From positions 24,524 through 88,523 of the forward strand of contig NZ_VORY01000013.1 of assembly GCF_007997295.1 (NCBI RefSeq): a stretch of DNA of 64,000 nt. The letters run 5' to 3'. Of this stretch, positions 8,815 through 18,851 are shown in pieces. The notes under the pieces are model-generated. The model made no database searches and was not told where the DNA came from. It saw only the letters and a program-made list of their open reading frames with translations. How positions within the stretch are numbered: the first letter of the stretch is position 1; every line of letters begins with the position of its first letter. The stretch is from Gillisia hiemivivida (GTDB lineage: Bacteria; Bacteroidota; Bacteroidia; Flavobacteriales; Flavobacteriaceae). A program made the translations under genes and the position numbers.

Positions 8815-10212
8815 TTACTTCAATCCTCCAACCATATCTTTTGGTTTAACCCATTCGTCAAACTCTTCTTCAGTAACATAACCTAAATTCACAGCTTCTT
8901 GTTTTAAGGTAGTTCCGTTAGCATGCGCTGTGTTTGCGATCTCTGCAGCTTTATAATATCCAATCTTAGTATTCAAAGCAGTTACTAACATTAAGGAATT
9001 GTCTAAAAGTTCTTTGATCCTTTTCTTGTTAGGCTCAATACCTTGAGCACAATGCTCATCGAAAGAGGCACAGGCATCTCCAATTAATTGAGCACTTTGT
9101 AAGAAGTTAGCGGCCATAACTGGTTTAAAAACATTCAATTCAAACTGACCTTGCATTCCACCTACGCTTATTGCAACATCGTTCCCCATAACTTGTGCAC
9201 AAACCATAGTTAATGCCTCACATTGCGTTGGATTCACTTTTCCAGGCATAATAGAAGAGCCAGGTTCGTTTGCAGGGATACTTATTTCTCCAATTCCACT
9301 TCTAGGTCCGGAGGAAAGCATTCTAATATCATTTCCAATTTTATTCAAGGAAACTGCCAATTGTTTTAAAGCACCATGAGATTCTACGAAAGCGTCGTGT
9401 GCAGCTAAGGCTTCAAACTTATTCGGGGCAGAAACAAAAGGAAGTCCAGTAAATTTTGCTATAAATTCAGACACTCTTTTAGAATATCCTTTTGGGGTAT
9501 TCAATCCAGTTCCTACTGCAGTGCCACCTAGCGCAAGCTCAGCTAAATGAGGAAGTGTGTTTTCTAAAGCTTTAATTCCATGATCTAATTGCGCAACATA
9601 CCCGCTAAATTCCTGTCCCAGGGTTAGGGGAGTGGCATCCATAAAATGGGTACGTCCAATCTTAACTACATCCTTAAATTCTTCAGATTTCTTTTTTAAG
9701 GTATTTCTCAATTTCAGAATTCCTGGCAAAGTAACTTCACTCACTTTTTTATAGGCAGCAATGTGCATTCCGGTTGGAAAGGTATCGTTAGAAGATTGTG
9801 ATTTATTCACATCATCGTTTGGCTGAAGTGTTTTTTCTCCTTCTCCAATAGTTTTACCAGCAAGTTGATGCGCACGATTAGCGATCACTTCATTTAAATT
9901 CATATTACTCTGAGTACCACTTCCAGTTTGCCAGATCACCAAAGGAAATTGATCGTCGTGTTTTCCGGCTAGGATCTCCTCACATACTTGTGCTATATAA
10001 TCTCTTTTTTCTACAGGTAGAGCTCCAAGTTCGCAGTTAGTAAAGGCTGCTGCCTTCTTTAAATAGGCAAAACCATATACTATTTCTAAAGGCATACTGC
10101 CTGCTGCGCCAATTTTGAAATTATTTTTGGAACGTTCGGTTTGTGCTCCCCACAACTTATCTGAAGGGACTTTCACTTCCCCCATTGTATCTTTCTCTAT
10201 TCTGTAGTCCAT
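8815..10212 (-). CDS. fumC: class II fumarate hydratase
   Basis: 465 aa, the normal FumC length. The fumarase/aspartase signature [11 protein letters not shown] is present around residue 317-327, together with the GSGTQSNMN loop (about 105) and the [11 protein letters not shown] substrate segment (about 140). It catalyses reversible hydration of fumarate to L-malate in the TCA cycle and is oxygen-stable, without an iron-sulfur cluster. It is monocistronic, with a TAAATTTG box 21 bp upstream of the start. Aspartase is the main alternative, but the motif context and length favour fumarase. Confidence 0.95.
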   Translation of the reverse strand: MDYRIEKDTMGEVKVPSDKLWGAQTERSKNNFKIGAAGSMPLEIVYGFAYLKKAAAFTNCELGALPVEKRDYIAQVCEEILAGKHDDQFPLVIWQTGSGTQSNMNLNEVIANRAHQLAGKTIGEGEKTLQPNDDVNKSQSSNDTFPTGMHIAAYKKVSEVTLPGILKLRNTLKKKSEEFKDVVKIGRTHFMDATPLTLGQEFSGYVAQLDHGIKALENTLPHLAELALGGTAVGTGLNTPKGYSKRVSEFIAKFTGLPFVSAPNKFEALAAHDAFVESHGALKQLAVSLNKIGNDIRMLSSGPRSGIGEISIPANEPGSSIMPGKVNPTQCEALTMVCAQVMGNDVAISVGGMQGQFELNVFKPVMAANFLQSAQLIGDACASFDEHCAQGIEPNKKRIKELLDNSLMLVTALNTKIGYYKAAEIANTAHANGTTLKQEAVNLGYVTEEEFDEWVKPKDMVGGLK

Positions 10213-10232
10213 AATTTTTTTCGATTAGATTA

Positions 10233-10240
10233 CAAATTTA
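10233..10240 (-). promoter_or_regulatory. -7 box (TAAATTTG) of fumC
   Basis: On the minus strand TAAATTTG lies 21-28 bp upstream of the fumC ATG. No clear -33 TTTG was found at standard distance. Confidence 0.6.
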
Positions 10241-10360
10241 CAGTTTCAAGTTTTTTATTTCTTTAAATTTTATACAAAATTTTTAAGTTTTTATATAGAA
10301 TCCTCTATTAAAGTTGGATTCATCAAAAAATTGAAGTTTAATCTAAAAAATCAAATTTTA

Positions 10361-10393
10361 TTTGGAAGACTGCAATAAGACTTACTATCTTTG
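10361..10393 (+). promoter_or_regulatory. promoter of the 58-aa membrane protein gene
   Basis: TTTG (10361-10364), a 21-bp spacer, then TATCTTTG (10386-10393), a good match to the Bacteroidota promoter. The ATG follows 27 bp after the box. Confidence 0.7.
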
Positions 10394-10419
10394 CTTAGAT
10401 TTAAAAATCTTTAGAAAAT

Positions 10420-10596
10420 ATGTTCGAATTTGATCAATACTTAGGCTTTATAGCTTTTTTAACTATTTTAACCATGGGATTTTGGCTAATGATTTTTTTA
10501 GTAGCAATTGTTCCTTATTGGATAGGCGGATCTGTTATGGAAATGCTTAAGGAAATGAGAGAAAAAAGAAAAAAGGAAAAAGAATTAAAGTCGTAA
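10420..10596 (+). CDS. 58-aa single-pass membrane protein
   Basis: A short gene starting MFEFDQYLGF and ending with a highly charged Lys/Glu/Arg tail. One long hydrophobic segment (residues about 8-36, with Trp and Pro near its end) precedes a basic amphipathic helix EMLKEMREKRKKEKE, so the tail is predicted to lie in the cytoplasm. Support for coding: a well-formed promoter immediately upstream, an ATG start, a strong terminator 50 bp downstream and a clean transmembrane-plus-charged-tail pattern. No family is recognised. It is transcribed divergently from fumC. Confidence 0.72.
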   Translation: MFEFDQYLGFIAFLTILTMGFWLMIFLVAIVPYWIGGSVMEMLKEMREKRKKEKELKS

Positions 10597-10650
10597 GATT
10601 TTTATTCTTTTCATTTTTACAGAGATAGTTATACTATAAATATATACCAC

Positions 10651-10685
10651 AAAAAAGGTTGCCAATTTTGGCAACCTTTTTTTTT
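10651..10685. terminator. bidirectional terminator
   Basis: AAAAAAGGTTGCCAA and TTGGCAACCTTTTTTT form a perfect stem with A/T tracts on both sides. It serves the 58-aa gene on the plus strand and the convergent TonB receptor gene on the minus strand. Confidence 0.9.
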
Positions 10686-10700
10686 AATATGTTTTAGAGA

Positions 10701-13199
10701 TTATCCTTCGAAGTCTCCTCCATCATCTTCTCCACCATTTTGTCTGTTTCTATTCTGATCTCTTTTCTTTTGATTGAACCTATAGATCAATGTAAGTGTA
10801 AATTGTCTTTCTCTCCATTGAAATTCGCTTTCCTGTATAAAACGATCTGTAGTAGTTAAAGAATTTCTCTTTCTCGAATTCAACAAATCTCTTACGTTAA
10901 AAGATAAAGTAGCACGTTCCTTGAATATTTCTTTACTTAACGCCAAGTCTAAAGAAAAGATACCATCAGATTGTGTTTGAGCGTTTTCTTGAGCGCCTCT
11001 ATAAAAAGCATTTGTTTGAAAGTCTATATTTGCAGGCAAACTAACTTTAGAGCTAAATCTTCCAAACCAGCTGTTGTTTTTCGCGCCATAATCTATTCCA
11101 TTAAAATCTCCTTCAGTTTTAAATTGAAAGAAATTCACACTTCCATTAAGTCTTAGCCATTTTGCAGGATTGTATAATACTCCGGCTTCTGCTCCAATAC
11201 GCTCATTGGTGGCAAGGTTAATTGGAATAGTTCTAATAATTTCTATTCCTTCAAAGAATTCTCCTGTTCCTTGTTGTACTCTTTCAAAGGCATCTGTTTC
11301 GTATTGATAGTATACAGAAGAAGTTAGAGTTATTTTGTCCCATCGTTTTAGATATCCAAGATCAAAAGCGCTTGCATAGGATGGATTTAGATTAGGATTT
11401 CCTTGAAAAACATTGGTTCTACTGGCACGTGATGGGAAAGGATTAATCAACCAACCTCTAGGTCTGTTTATCCTTCTGTTATAACCAAGCGTAACATTTT
11501 CGGTTTCAGCAAGTTCGTAAATTAAATTTACTGTAGGGAAAAGCCCTAAGTAGTTATTATCAAAATCGGTATCAATATCAAAACCAAATGTATTTACCAG
11601 ATCTTCTTCAGAAAACTCGGTATCTATAGTTCCTTTTAGTTGTGTGTTCTCTAATCTTAATCCTAGTAAAAATGAAAAGTCACCAAATTTGGTTCCGTAT
11701 TGGGTATAAAGGGCATTGACATTTTCTGTATAATCAAAAATATTTGAAACCGTATCATTTCTAACTAATCTACCAGTAGCTTCATCTTCAATATTTAAAT
11801 TGTAATCTGTTTCTTCATTTTCAAAATTCCCACGGAAACCTGCTTCAAATTGTGAATCTTCTCCAATTGGTAGCACGTAATCTGCTTGAATTAAATATTC
11901 ATTTTGCTTCTCCTTAGTGAAAACTTCTTCTGAAGCTAAAAAAGGGTTTTCCTCAGCAGTATTATTTATTCTAACATTTTCTGTAATAAAAGCAGGCTCT
12001 TCTTCTTCATCACGTGCGTATTGAAAATCCATAGTTAACTTATGTCCTTCCTCATTGAATCTATTTACATAATTCAATGAAAACTGAAAACTTTTATCTT
12101 CTTCCGATTCTACTTCACGTCTTAGTGTTTCTTGAGCTAAAGCGTTATTCTGAAATTTCTGTGTGAGGTTGGTGGTGATATCTTCTCCATCGCCATATCT
12201 AAAAAAGGTACTAGCTGTAATAGAAGATTTATCGTTTAAATAATATTCCATTCCCAGATTGGTGTTGAAACCTTTGTTGGAACGATCATAATCTCTGTTT
12301 TCTAAAACTCTACCGAAATCTCCTTGGAAATAACGAGTATCAAAATTTCCACCTCCCGGACCAGATCTATAATTATATCCGGTAGTATTAAAAAGATTGT
12401 ATTTATCTGTTCTTAAATTAACATTGGCAGTAATTCCATAGCTATCCGGATAACCAATATTAGTAGAAACAGAGCCATTAAAACCTAAAGTTTTGTCCTT
12501 TCTTAGGATGATGTTTATTATCCCCGCAGTTCCTTCAGCATCATATCTTGCGGATGGAGAAGTAATAACTTCCACACGGTCTATAGCCTCTGCTGGAAGT
12601 TGTCCTAATACATCTGTAGAACCAAAACCAGCCAAGGCAGATGGTTTTCCATTAATTAAAACACGAACGTTTTCATTTCCTCGAAGACTAATTGATCCTT
12701 CCACATCTACCGCCACAGATGGTACATTGCTCAATGCATCGCTTACAGTCCCTCCTTTGGTAGTAAGATCTTTCCCTATGTTATAGATTTTTTTATCTAA
12801 TCTAACCTCTACCTGAGTGGTTTCTGCACGAATAACCACTTCATCTAAACTAGAAGAACTTATCCCTAATTCGATATTTCCAAGATCTAAATCGGATTCT
12901 ACAGTTTGATTTTTAAAACTTTTTGGAGTATAGGATATGAACTCAATTGTGATGTTATAAACTCCAGGTGGAACTTTTATTGAAAATTCTCCGTTTATAT
13001 CTGTAACCCCACCATCTAAGAATTCGGGATCACTGGGTCTGCTAATTGCAATCGTAGCATATTCTAAAGGAACATTTAAAGCATCATCTAATACTTTTCC
13101 TGAAATTGTATATTGTTTGGATTGAGAATAGCCCGAGTAAGGGCCGGAAATAAAAAAAATCAGCAAAAAGCTGAAAAGTATCATTCTTTTGAAGGTCAT
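10701..13199 (-). CDS. TonB-dependent outer-membrane receptor
   Basis: 832 aa. There is a signal peptide (hydrophobic core about residues 6-20). A carboxypeptidase-D-regulatory-like beta-sandwich follows (about 30-120: ISGKVLDDALNVPLEYATI). Next comes a plug domain (about 130-235, with GTAGIINIILRKD) and then a long barrel of the OMP_b-brl_3 type. The C-terminus extends into an Asn/Arg and then Asp/Gly-rich tail past the last barrel strand. It is probably an uptake channel energised by TonB/ExbBD; the substrate is unknown. No SusD partner or sigma/anti-sigma pair adjoins it, so a polysaccharide locus is unlikely. Confidence 0.9.
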   Translation of the reverse strand: MTFKRMILFSFLLIFFISGPYSGYSQSKQYTISGKVLDDALNVPLEYATIAISRPSDPEFLDGGVTDINGEFSIKVPPGVYNITIEFISYTPKSFKNQTVESDLDLGNIELGISSSSLDEVVIRAETTQVEVRLDKKIYNIGKDLTTKGGTVSDALSNVPSVAVDVEGSISLRGNENVRVLINGKPSALAGFGSTDVLGQLPAEAIDRVEVITSPSARYDAEGTAGIINIILRKDKTLGFNGSVSTNIGYPDSYGITANVNLRTDKYNLFNTTGYNYRSGPGGGNFDTRYFQGDFGRVLENRDYDRSNKGFNTNLGMEYYLNDKSSITASTFFRYGDGEDITTNLTQKFQNNALAQETLRREVESEEDKSFQFSLNYVNRFNEEGHKLTMDFQYARDEEEEPAFITENVRINNTAEENPFLASEEVFTKEKQNEYLIQADYVLPIGEDSQFEAGFRGNFENEETDYNLNIEDEATGRLVRNDTVSNIFDYTENVNALYTQYGTKFGDFSFLLGLRLENTQLKGTIDTEFSEEDLVNTFGFDIDTDFDNNYLGLFPTVNLIYELAETENVTLGYNRRINRPRGWLINPFPSRASRTNVFQGNPNLNPSYASAFDLGYLKRWDKITLTSSVYYQYETDAFERVQQGTGEFFEGIEIIRTIPINLATNERIGAEAGVLYNPAKWLRLNGSVNFFQFKTEGDFNGIDYGAKNNSWFGRFSSKVSLPANIDFQTNAFYRGAQENAQTQSDGIFSLDLALSKEIFKERATLSFNVRDLLNSRKRNSLTTTDRFIQESEFQWRERQFTLTLIYRFNQKKRDQNRNRQNGGEDDGGDFEG

Positions 13200-13282
13200 A
13201 ACAATCTTTTCTTGTTAGACCTAATAAGAAAGAGAAGGTTTAAAAGACAATTGTTAAATAAGCCTTAAACTTTATAACGCAT

Positions 13283-13669
13283 TTATGCATCCATTAATTC
13301 ATTAGAGATTTTTTTGTTAACTCCTACATAGGCAGTGAATTGTGCACTTGTCAAGAATTTTCTTAACTTTTTATATTCTTTTTGCTGTGTGATTTTAAGA
13401 TCTCTAATTATGAATTTTTGAGACCTATTTGAATTTATAATCTCATTTTTATGGATTGTATATTCAATAATAGTAGCCTCTAATTTTTTTGTTTGTTCTG
13501 GAGTAAGGCCCAATTTTTCTTTCCATTCTGAAGCAAGTTCAAAAGCGATCTCTCTAATCTCCTTAGAATTTTTATCGTGGAAATACATTTGTGCAAAAAC
13601 AAAGCCTCCGACCAAAATAGTAGAAACCCCTAATAGTTGTATTCTATTTTTTAATTTCATGTTCAGCAT
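13283..13669 (-). CDS. small membrane-anchored/periplasmic Spy-like protein
   Basis: 128 aa. A single N-terminal hydrophobic segment (about residues 9-27) is followed by an all-helical charged region containing LGLTPEQTKKLEA, which resembles the LTxxQ repeat of Spy/CpxP periplasmic proteins. Two ATGs occur at the start (MLNMKLKN); the second, at 13660, is also possible. A periplasmic chaperone or sensor role is a guess from the motif. It lies between the TonB receptor and the arsenate-reductase-like gene, same strand. Confidence 0.65.
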   Translation of the reverse strand: MLNMKLKNRIQLLGVSTILVGGFVFAQMYFHDKNSKEIREIAFELASEWKEKLGLTPEQTKKLEATIIEYTIHKNEIINSNRSQKFIIRDLKITQQKEYKKLRKFLTSAQFTAYVGVNKKISNELMDA

Positions 13670-13694
13670 TTTAAATAATTATATAAAATCCCAA

Positions 13695-14039
13695 TTAGGA
13701 TAATAGTTCACTTATTTTTGAGGAAGGCCTTCCTACAACTGCTTTTTCTTTATCTTCAACAATAGGCCTTTCAATTAATTTAGGATATTTGATTAATGCC
13801 AGCATAATATCCTCGCTACTTAATTCTTTGTGTTTAAATTCTTTTTTCCAAATTTCTTCGTTAGCTCTTACCAATTCAAGGGGAGACATACCAAGCTTTG
13901 CAATTAATTTCTCCAGCTCTTCTTCAGATAATGGAGTTTTTAAATATTCCCTTACATAGAAATCTTTTCCTGAACTTTGAACTAATGCTAATCCTTCTCT
14001 AGATTTACTGCATCGGGGGTTATGATAAACTGTGATCAT
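13695..14039 (-). CDS. arsC: ArsC/Spx-family arsenate reductase-like protein
   Basis: 114 aa, typical for the glutaredoxin-coupled ArsC family. The catalytic Cys10 lies in HNPRCSKS, and the arginine-containing motif RPIVED near residue 92 is the oxyanion-binding site. A true ArsC reduces arsenate to arsenite with glutathione/glutaredoxin. Many Bacteroidota homologues are outside ars operons, and there is no arsR, arsB or acr3 here, so a general thiol-redox role is possible. Confidence 0.87.
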   Translation of the reverse strand: MITVYHNPRCSKSREGLALVQSSGKDFYVREYLKTPLSEEELEKLIAKLGMSPLELVRANEEIWKKEFKHKELSSEDIMLALIKYPKLIERPIVEDKEKAVVGRPSSKISELLS

Positions 14040-14096
14040 ACGTTGAGCTTAAAATACGCAATTAAAATTAATTTTTCAATAATAGGGAACAGAATA

Positions 14097-15195
14097 TCAA
14101 TCTTCATGCCGTTGTCCCATCATCATAAGATAGGCCTTTAAAAATGGGTCTATAGCACCATCCATGACTGCATCTACATTTCCTGTCTCTTCTGCCGTGC
14201 GAACATCTTTCACTAATTTATAGGGATGCATCACATAATTTCTTATTTGTGATCCCCATTCTATTTTCATTTTGGAGTCTTCTATTTCCCTACGTTGCGC
14301 CTGTTGCTTTTGAAGCTCGATCTCGTACAGCTGACTCTTTAAAAGTTGCATCGCTTTTGTTTTGTTCTCTAATTGAGAACGGGTCTCAGAATTTTCTATA
14401 ACGATCCCGGTAGGAGCGTGACGCAACCTAACTGCAGTTTCCACCTTATTTACGTTTTGTCCACCAGCACCAGAAGAGCGCATCGTTTCCCATGAGATCT
14501 CCGAAGGATTTACATCTATTTCTATGCTATCATCTACAAGAGGATACACATATACCGAGGCAAAAGAAGTGTGTCTTTTTGCATTACTATCAAATGGGGA
14601 GATTCGTACCAATCTATGCACGCCATTCTCACCTTTTAACCAACCAAAAGCATATTCACCTTCAATCTCTATAGTGACTGTTTTAATTCCGGCAGATTCA
14701 CCACTTTGATAATTTAGCTCTTTAAGTTTGAAACCTTTAGATTCAGCCCAACGAAGGTACATTCTCATGAGCATTTCCGCCCAATCGCAACTTTCTGTTC
14801 CTCCTGCACCCGCAGTAATTTGAAGCACTGCGCTTAAGTTATCACCTTCCTCAGAAAGCATATTTTTAAACTCGAGATCTTCAATTAATCCCAGCGCTTT
14901 TTCATGTCTATTTTCTACATCCTCTGCACTGGCTTCTTTCTCCTTATAGAACTCGTAAATAACCTCTAGATCTTCAACAAGCGTTTCACCAGCTAAATAA
15001 TCGTCTACCCATTTTTTTTCAGCGTTAAGATCACGCATTAGGGTTTCTGCTTTTTTAGGATTGTCCCAAAAATCCGGGGCATATGTCTTCTCCTCTAAAT
15101 TGGAGATTTCTATCTGTTTGGCATCAACGTCAAAGATACCTCCTTAACGCTACCAGGCGATCTCTAAGATCTTTTATATGTTCTGAAGTGATCAT
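14097..15195 (-). CDS. prfB: peptide chain release factor 2 (+1 programmed frameshift)
   Basis: Two frames must be joined. ATG at 15195 opens 21 codons ending in Leu(CTT) followed by an in-frame TGA (15132-15130). Skipping the T at 15132 continues in the +1 frame to the stop at 14097, giving 365 aa, the same length as E. coli RF2. The slip site reads AGG AGG TAT CTT TGA C, with an internal Shine-Dalgarno-like AGGAGG at the normal distance. The body has the RF2 stop-reading tripeptide SPF and the GGQ motif (SSGAGGQNVNKVE). It releases peptides at UGA and UAA; the frameshift provides autoregulation. Reading only from 15038 would lose 52 residues. Confidence 0.96.
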
Positions 15196-15292
15196 ATCTG
15201 TTATTAATTTCAGTAAAAATAGAATTAAACATAGGTTCTTGAAACTATTTTACAATAATTTTATAGTTTTAGACAACTTTTAAAATCACTCT

Positions 15293-17692
15293 ATGAAGCC
15301 ATTTTTAGCTATTTTCCTGTTCCTCAGTATTACAAGCTCTTTTTACAGCCAAACTTCATCAGATAAAGAAAATCTTCAGAAATACAAAGGTTTTTTCAAC
15401 TTTGAATATTCCGAGAAAGAGGATAAGATCTTTTTAGAGGTAAAGGATCTGGATACTGAATTTTTATATGTTCATTCTCTAACCACAGGAATTGGATCTA
15501 ATGATGTTGGATTGGATAGAGGGCAGTTAGGTAATGAAGCTGTTGTTAAATTTATTAAGGCAGGGAATAAATTGCTTTTAATACAGCCAAACCTAAGATA
15601 TATAGCTATCACAGAAAATGCTTTGGAGAAAAAGAGTGTAGAGGAAGCTTTCGCCACCTCCGTGTTATATGGATTCGAAATTAAAGAGAAAAAAGGCAAT
15701 ACCTACATTATAGATTTTACTCCCTTTTTAATGGAAGATGCTCATGGAGTTTCTGATAGATTAAAAAGTGGGAACCATGGGAGTTTTAGTTTAAATAAAT
15801 CTAAGAGTGCATTATCTCTAGACCGAACCAAGGCTTTTCCAGAAAATGTGGAATTTGAAGCTTTATTAACTTTTGATGGAGAAGCAACAAGCCAGACCCT
15901 TAAAGAAGTACTACCTAATAATAATTCTATAACTGTAACCCAACATCATTCCTTTGTAAAATTACCTGATGATAAATATAAAAAACGAGCATTCGATCCC
16001 AGAAGCGGAGCGATCTATATTTCTTATTTAGACTATTCCACACCTGTTTTTGAGCCTATAGAAAAGCGATATATTACAAGGCATCGTTTAGCAAAGAAAG
16101 ATCCTAGTAAAGAAATTAGTGAAGCGGTGGAGCCCATTATATATTATCTGGATCCCGGAACTCCAGAACCAGTAAAATCTGCACTTTTAGATGGTGCCAG
16201 ATGGTGGAATGAAGCTTATGAAGCAATAGGTTACAAAAATGCTTTTCAGGTCAAGATGTTGCCCGAAGGAGCAGATCCGTTAGATGTGAGATATAATGTA
16301 ATACAATGGGTACATAGATCTACCAGAGGATGGAGCTATGGAGCTAGTGTTATAGACCCAAGAACTGGAGAGATCATTAAAGGACATGTAAGTTTAGGGA
16401 GTTTAAGGATTCGTCAGGATTTTCTGATCGCTCAAGCACTGTTGAATAAACCTTTTGCTGAAAATGATAAAAATCATAATAAAATGATGGAAATGGCAAT
16501 TGCCAGAATTCGTCAGTTGTCTGCTCATGAAGTTGGACATACCTTGGGGTTTGCTCATAATTTTGCAGCGAGTACCAATGAAAATTCTTCGGTTATGGAT
16601 TACCCGCATCCTCAATTTAAACTTGAAAATGATGAGATCGTGGTTGATGATGCTTATAGTATTGGTGTTGGAGCATGGGATAAGATCACGGTAAAATATT
16701 CTTATGCAGATCTTCCTTCTGAAGTAAATGAAAGTGATTTTTTAAATGGAGTCTTAGCTGAGGCTGACGATCAAAAACTTCGTTTTATAACAGATAGTGA
16801 TGCAAGAGCTTCTGGAGGAGCTAATGCTTTCGGGCATTTATGGGATAATGGAAGTTCTCCTACTGAAGGTTTAAAAGACTTGTTAGAAATAAGAAAGAAA
16901 GCCATTTCCAATTTTTCTGTAGATAATATAAGAACTGGAGAAGCTTATTCAACTTTAGAAGATGTGTTTGTTCCATTATATTTTCTGCATAGGTATCAAA
17001 CCGAAGCGGTTTCGAAAGTTATTGGAGGTTTGGATTATTCGTATGCTGTAAAAGGGGATACACAAAAACCCGTAAAAACAGCTTCTGTTGAAGATCAAAG
17101 AAAGGCACTTTCTGTATATTTAAATACATTAAATGCTGAAGTTTTAGCTATTCCGAAAGATAAGTTGGAACTATTTCCACCAAGGGCTTATGGCTTTGGA
17201 AGGAGCAGGGAATCTTTCAAGAGTAATACTGGTGTTGCTTTTGATGCCTTTGGAGCTGCAGGAACGGCAAGTGTGCTTAGTTTGCAATATTTGCTTCATC
17301 CAGAAAGAGCCGCCAGACTAATTCAGCAAAAAACCTTAGATAATTCTCAATTGGGTTTAGACGAAGTATTGGAAGAATTAATTAATAGCACCCTTAAAAA
17401 GACTTTTAAAGACTCATATTTGCAGCAAGTTCAAAACACGATAAATTACAATGTTTTACAGTATCTGTTTAATTTGGCTGTGAATAAGGGGTCTATTCCG
17501 CAAGTGAAGGCCGTTACTAATTCTGTTATTAACTCTTTACAATCTTGGTTAGAATCAAATTCAAACAACGAGGTGTTTAGATCGCAACTTTTAAGGGAAA
17601 TTGAACAGTTTAAAAAAGACCCAGAATTATTTAAGCCAATGATTCAGGCACCAGAAATTCCTGATGGGTCGCCAATTGGAAGTTATAATTAG
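15293..17692 (+). CDS. exported zinc metalloprotease (DUF5117/DUF4953 type)
   Basis: 799 aa with an N-terminal signal peptide (MKPFLAIFLF..., cleavage after about residue 19). The zinc site HEVGHTLGFAH (residues 412-422) has the extended HExxHxxGxxH form of metzincins. The preceding region fits the DUF5117 domain and the following region DUF4953. These Bacteroidota proteins are annotated as zinc-dependent metalloproteases of unknown substrate. It is followed after 38 bp by the threonine aldolase gene on the same strand. The start at 15293 is supported by the signal peptide beginning at this ATG. Confidence 0.9.
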   Translation: MKPFLAIFLFLSITSSFYSQTSSDKENLQKYKGFFNFEYSEKEDKIFLEVKDLDTEFLYVHSLTTGIGSNDVGLDRGQLGNEAVVKFIKAGNKLLLIQPNLRYIAITENALEKKSVEEAFATSVLYGFEIKEKKGNTYIIDFTPFLMEDAHGVSDRLKSGNHGSFSLNKSKSALSLDRTKAFPENVEFEALLTFDGEATSQTLKEVLPNNNSITVTQHHSFVKLPDDKYKKRAFDPRSGAIYISYLDYSTPVFEPIEKRYITRHRLAKKDPSKEISEAVEPIIYYLDPGTPEPVKSALLDGARWWNEAYEAIGYKNAFQVKMLPEGADPLDVRYNVIQWVHRSTRGWSYGASVIDPRTGEIIKGHVSLGSLRIRQDFLIAQALLNKPFAENDKNHNKMMEMAIARIRQLSAHEVGHTLGFAHNFAASTNENSSVMDYPHPQFKLENDEIVVDDAYSIGVGAWDKITVKYSYADLPSEVNESDFLNGVLAEADDQKLRFITDSDARASGGANAFGHLWDNGSSPTEGLKDLLEIRKKAISNFSVDNIRTGEAYSTLEDVFVPLYFLHRYQTEAVSKVIGGLDYSYAVKGDTQKPVKTASVEDQRKALSVYLNTLNAEVLAIPKDKLELFPPRAYGFGRSRESFKSNTGVAFDAFGAAGTASVLSLQYLLHPERAARLIQQKTLDNSQLGLDEVLEELINSTLKKTFKDSYLQQVQNTINYNVLQYLFNLAVNKGSIPQVKAVTNSVINSLQSWLESNSNNEVFRSQLLREIEQFKKDPELFKPMIQAPEIPDGSPIGSYN

Positions 17693-17730
17693 AAAATTAC
17701 AAGACTAAAAATTTATTCAGAAAAAAATAT

Positions 17731-18759
17731 ATGAAGGAAATAGATCTACGTAGCGATACAGTTACTCGTCCAACAAAAGAAATGTTGCAGGCTATTATGA
17801 GTGCAAAAGTTGGAGACGATGTTTATAAAGAAGATCCATCTGTAAATGAGTTAGAAAAGAAGTTAGCCACTATGTTTGGGAAAGATGAAGCTTTGTTTTT
17901 TCCAACAGGAAGTATGGCCAATCAGGCAGCAATTAAATTACATACACAACCAGCCGAGCAATTAATATGTGATAAATGGGCTCACGTTTATAATTATGAA
18001 GGAGGAGGAGTTTCTTTTAATAGTGGCGTTTCCTGTAAATTGGTAGACGGAGATCGTGGAATGATCACTGCGGCACAAGTAGAAGAGAATATCAATCCGC
18101 CAGATTTTTACCATAGTCCGTTAACGAGTTTGGTTTGTTTGGAAAACACCACCAATAAAGGTGGGGGCGCATGTTACGATCTGGAAGAGATCAAAAAGAT
18201 TCGCAAGGTTTGTAATAAACATGGCCTAGGTTTACATCTAGATGGGGCAAGACTATTTAATGCATTGGTTGCAAAGGGAGAATCTCCTAAAGAATACGGG
18301 AAGTTGTTCGATACGATCTCTGTATGTCTTTCTAAAGGACTTGGAACTCCAATGGGATCTGTGTTAATTGGAAATTCAGATCTTATGAAAAACGCCATAA
18401 GAGTTAGAAAAGTGCTTGGAGGCGGGATGAGGCAAGTTGGATTTATGGCAGCAGCGGGTATCTACGCATTGGATAACCACGTGGAACGATTAGCCGATGA
18501 CAATAAACGGGCGAAAGAAATAGGAAATACTTTAGCTGTTTTACCTTATATTCTAAAGGTGGAAACTGTAGAAACTAATATCGCGATCTTTTACTTAAAG
18601 GATGCTGCTAATGAGGAGAGTTTCATGAAGCAGCTTCAGAAGGAAAATATTAGAATTAGCAATATGGGCCACGGAAAGCTTAGAATTGTTACCCATTTAG
18701 ATTATTCTGAAGAACAACATCAGAAATTTTTGAGAGTGCTGAGTGAGATTCAATTTTAG
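17731..18759 (+). CDS. ltaE: low-specificity threonine aldolase
   Basis: 342 aa, typical length. A beta-eliminating-lyase/aspartate-aminotransferase fold PLP enzyme beginning IDLRSDTVTRPT, the hallmark N-terminus of L-threonine aldolases. The PLP lysine is K202 in LSKGLGTPMGS, and HLDGARLFNA carries the ring-contacting Asp. It cleaves L-threonine or L-allo-threonine to glycine and acetaldehyde in the cytoplasm. It lies 38 bp after the metalloprotease gene; no separate promoter was seen. Confidence 0.92.
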   Translation: MKEIDLRSDTVTRPTKEMLQAIMSAKVGDDVYKEDPSVNELEKKLATMFGKDEALFFPTGSMANQAAIKLHTQPAEQLICDKWAHVYNYEGGGVSFNSGVSCKLVDGDRGMITAAQVEENINPPDFYHSPLTSLVCLENTTNKGGGACYDLEEIKKIRKVCNKHGLGLHLDGARLFNALVAKGESPKEYGKLFDTISVCLSKGLGTPMGSVLIGNSDLMKNAIRVRKVLGGGMRQVGFMAAAGIYALDNHVERLADDNKRAKEIGNTLAVLPYILKVETVETNIAIFYLKDAANEESFMKQLQKENIRISNMGHGKLRIVTHLDYSEEQHQKFLRVLSEIQF

Positions 18760-18851
18760 ATTATATAAAAGTTAACAGAAGATTATAAAAATGAAGGAGG
18801 CTTAAACCTTTTAATTTCTATATTTTTCAAACAAATAAAATTAGCTAGAAT

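Noticed and set aside
15083..15283. 66-aa plus-strand ORF upstream of the metalloprotease
   Set aside because: Antisense to the frameshifted N-terminal part of prfB.
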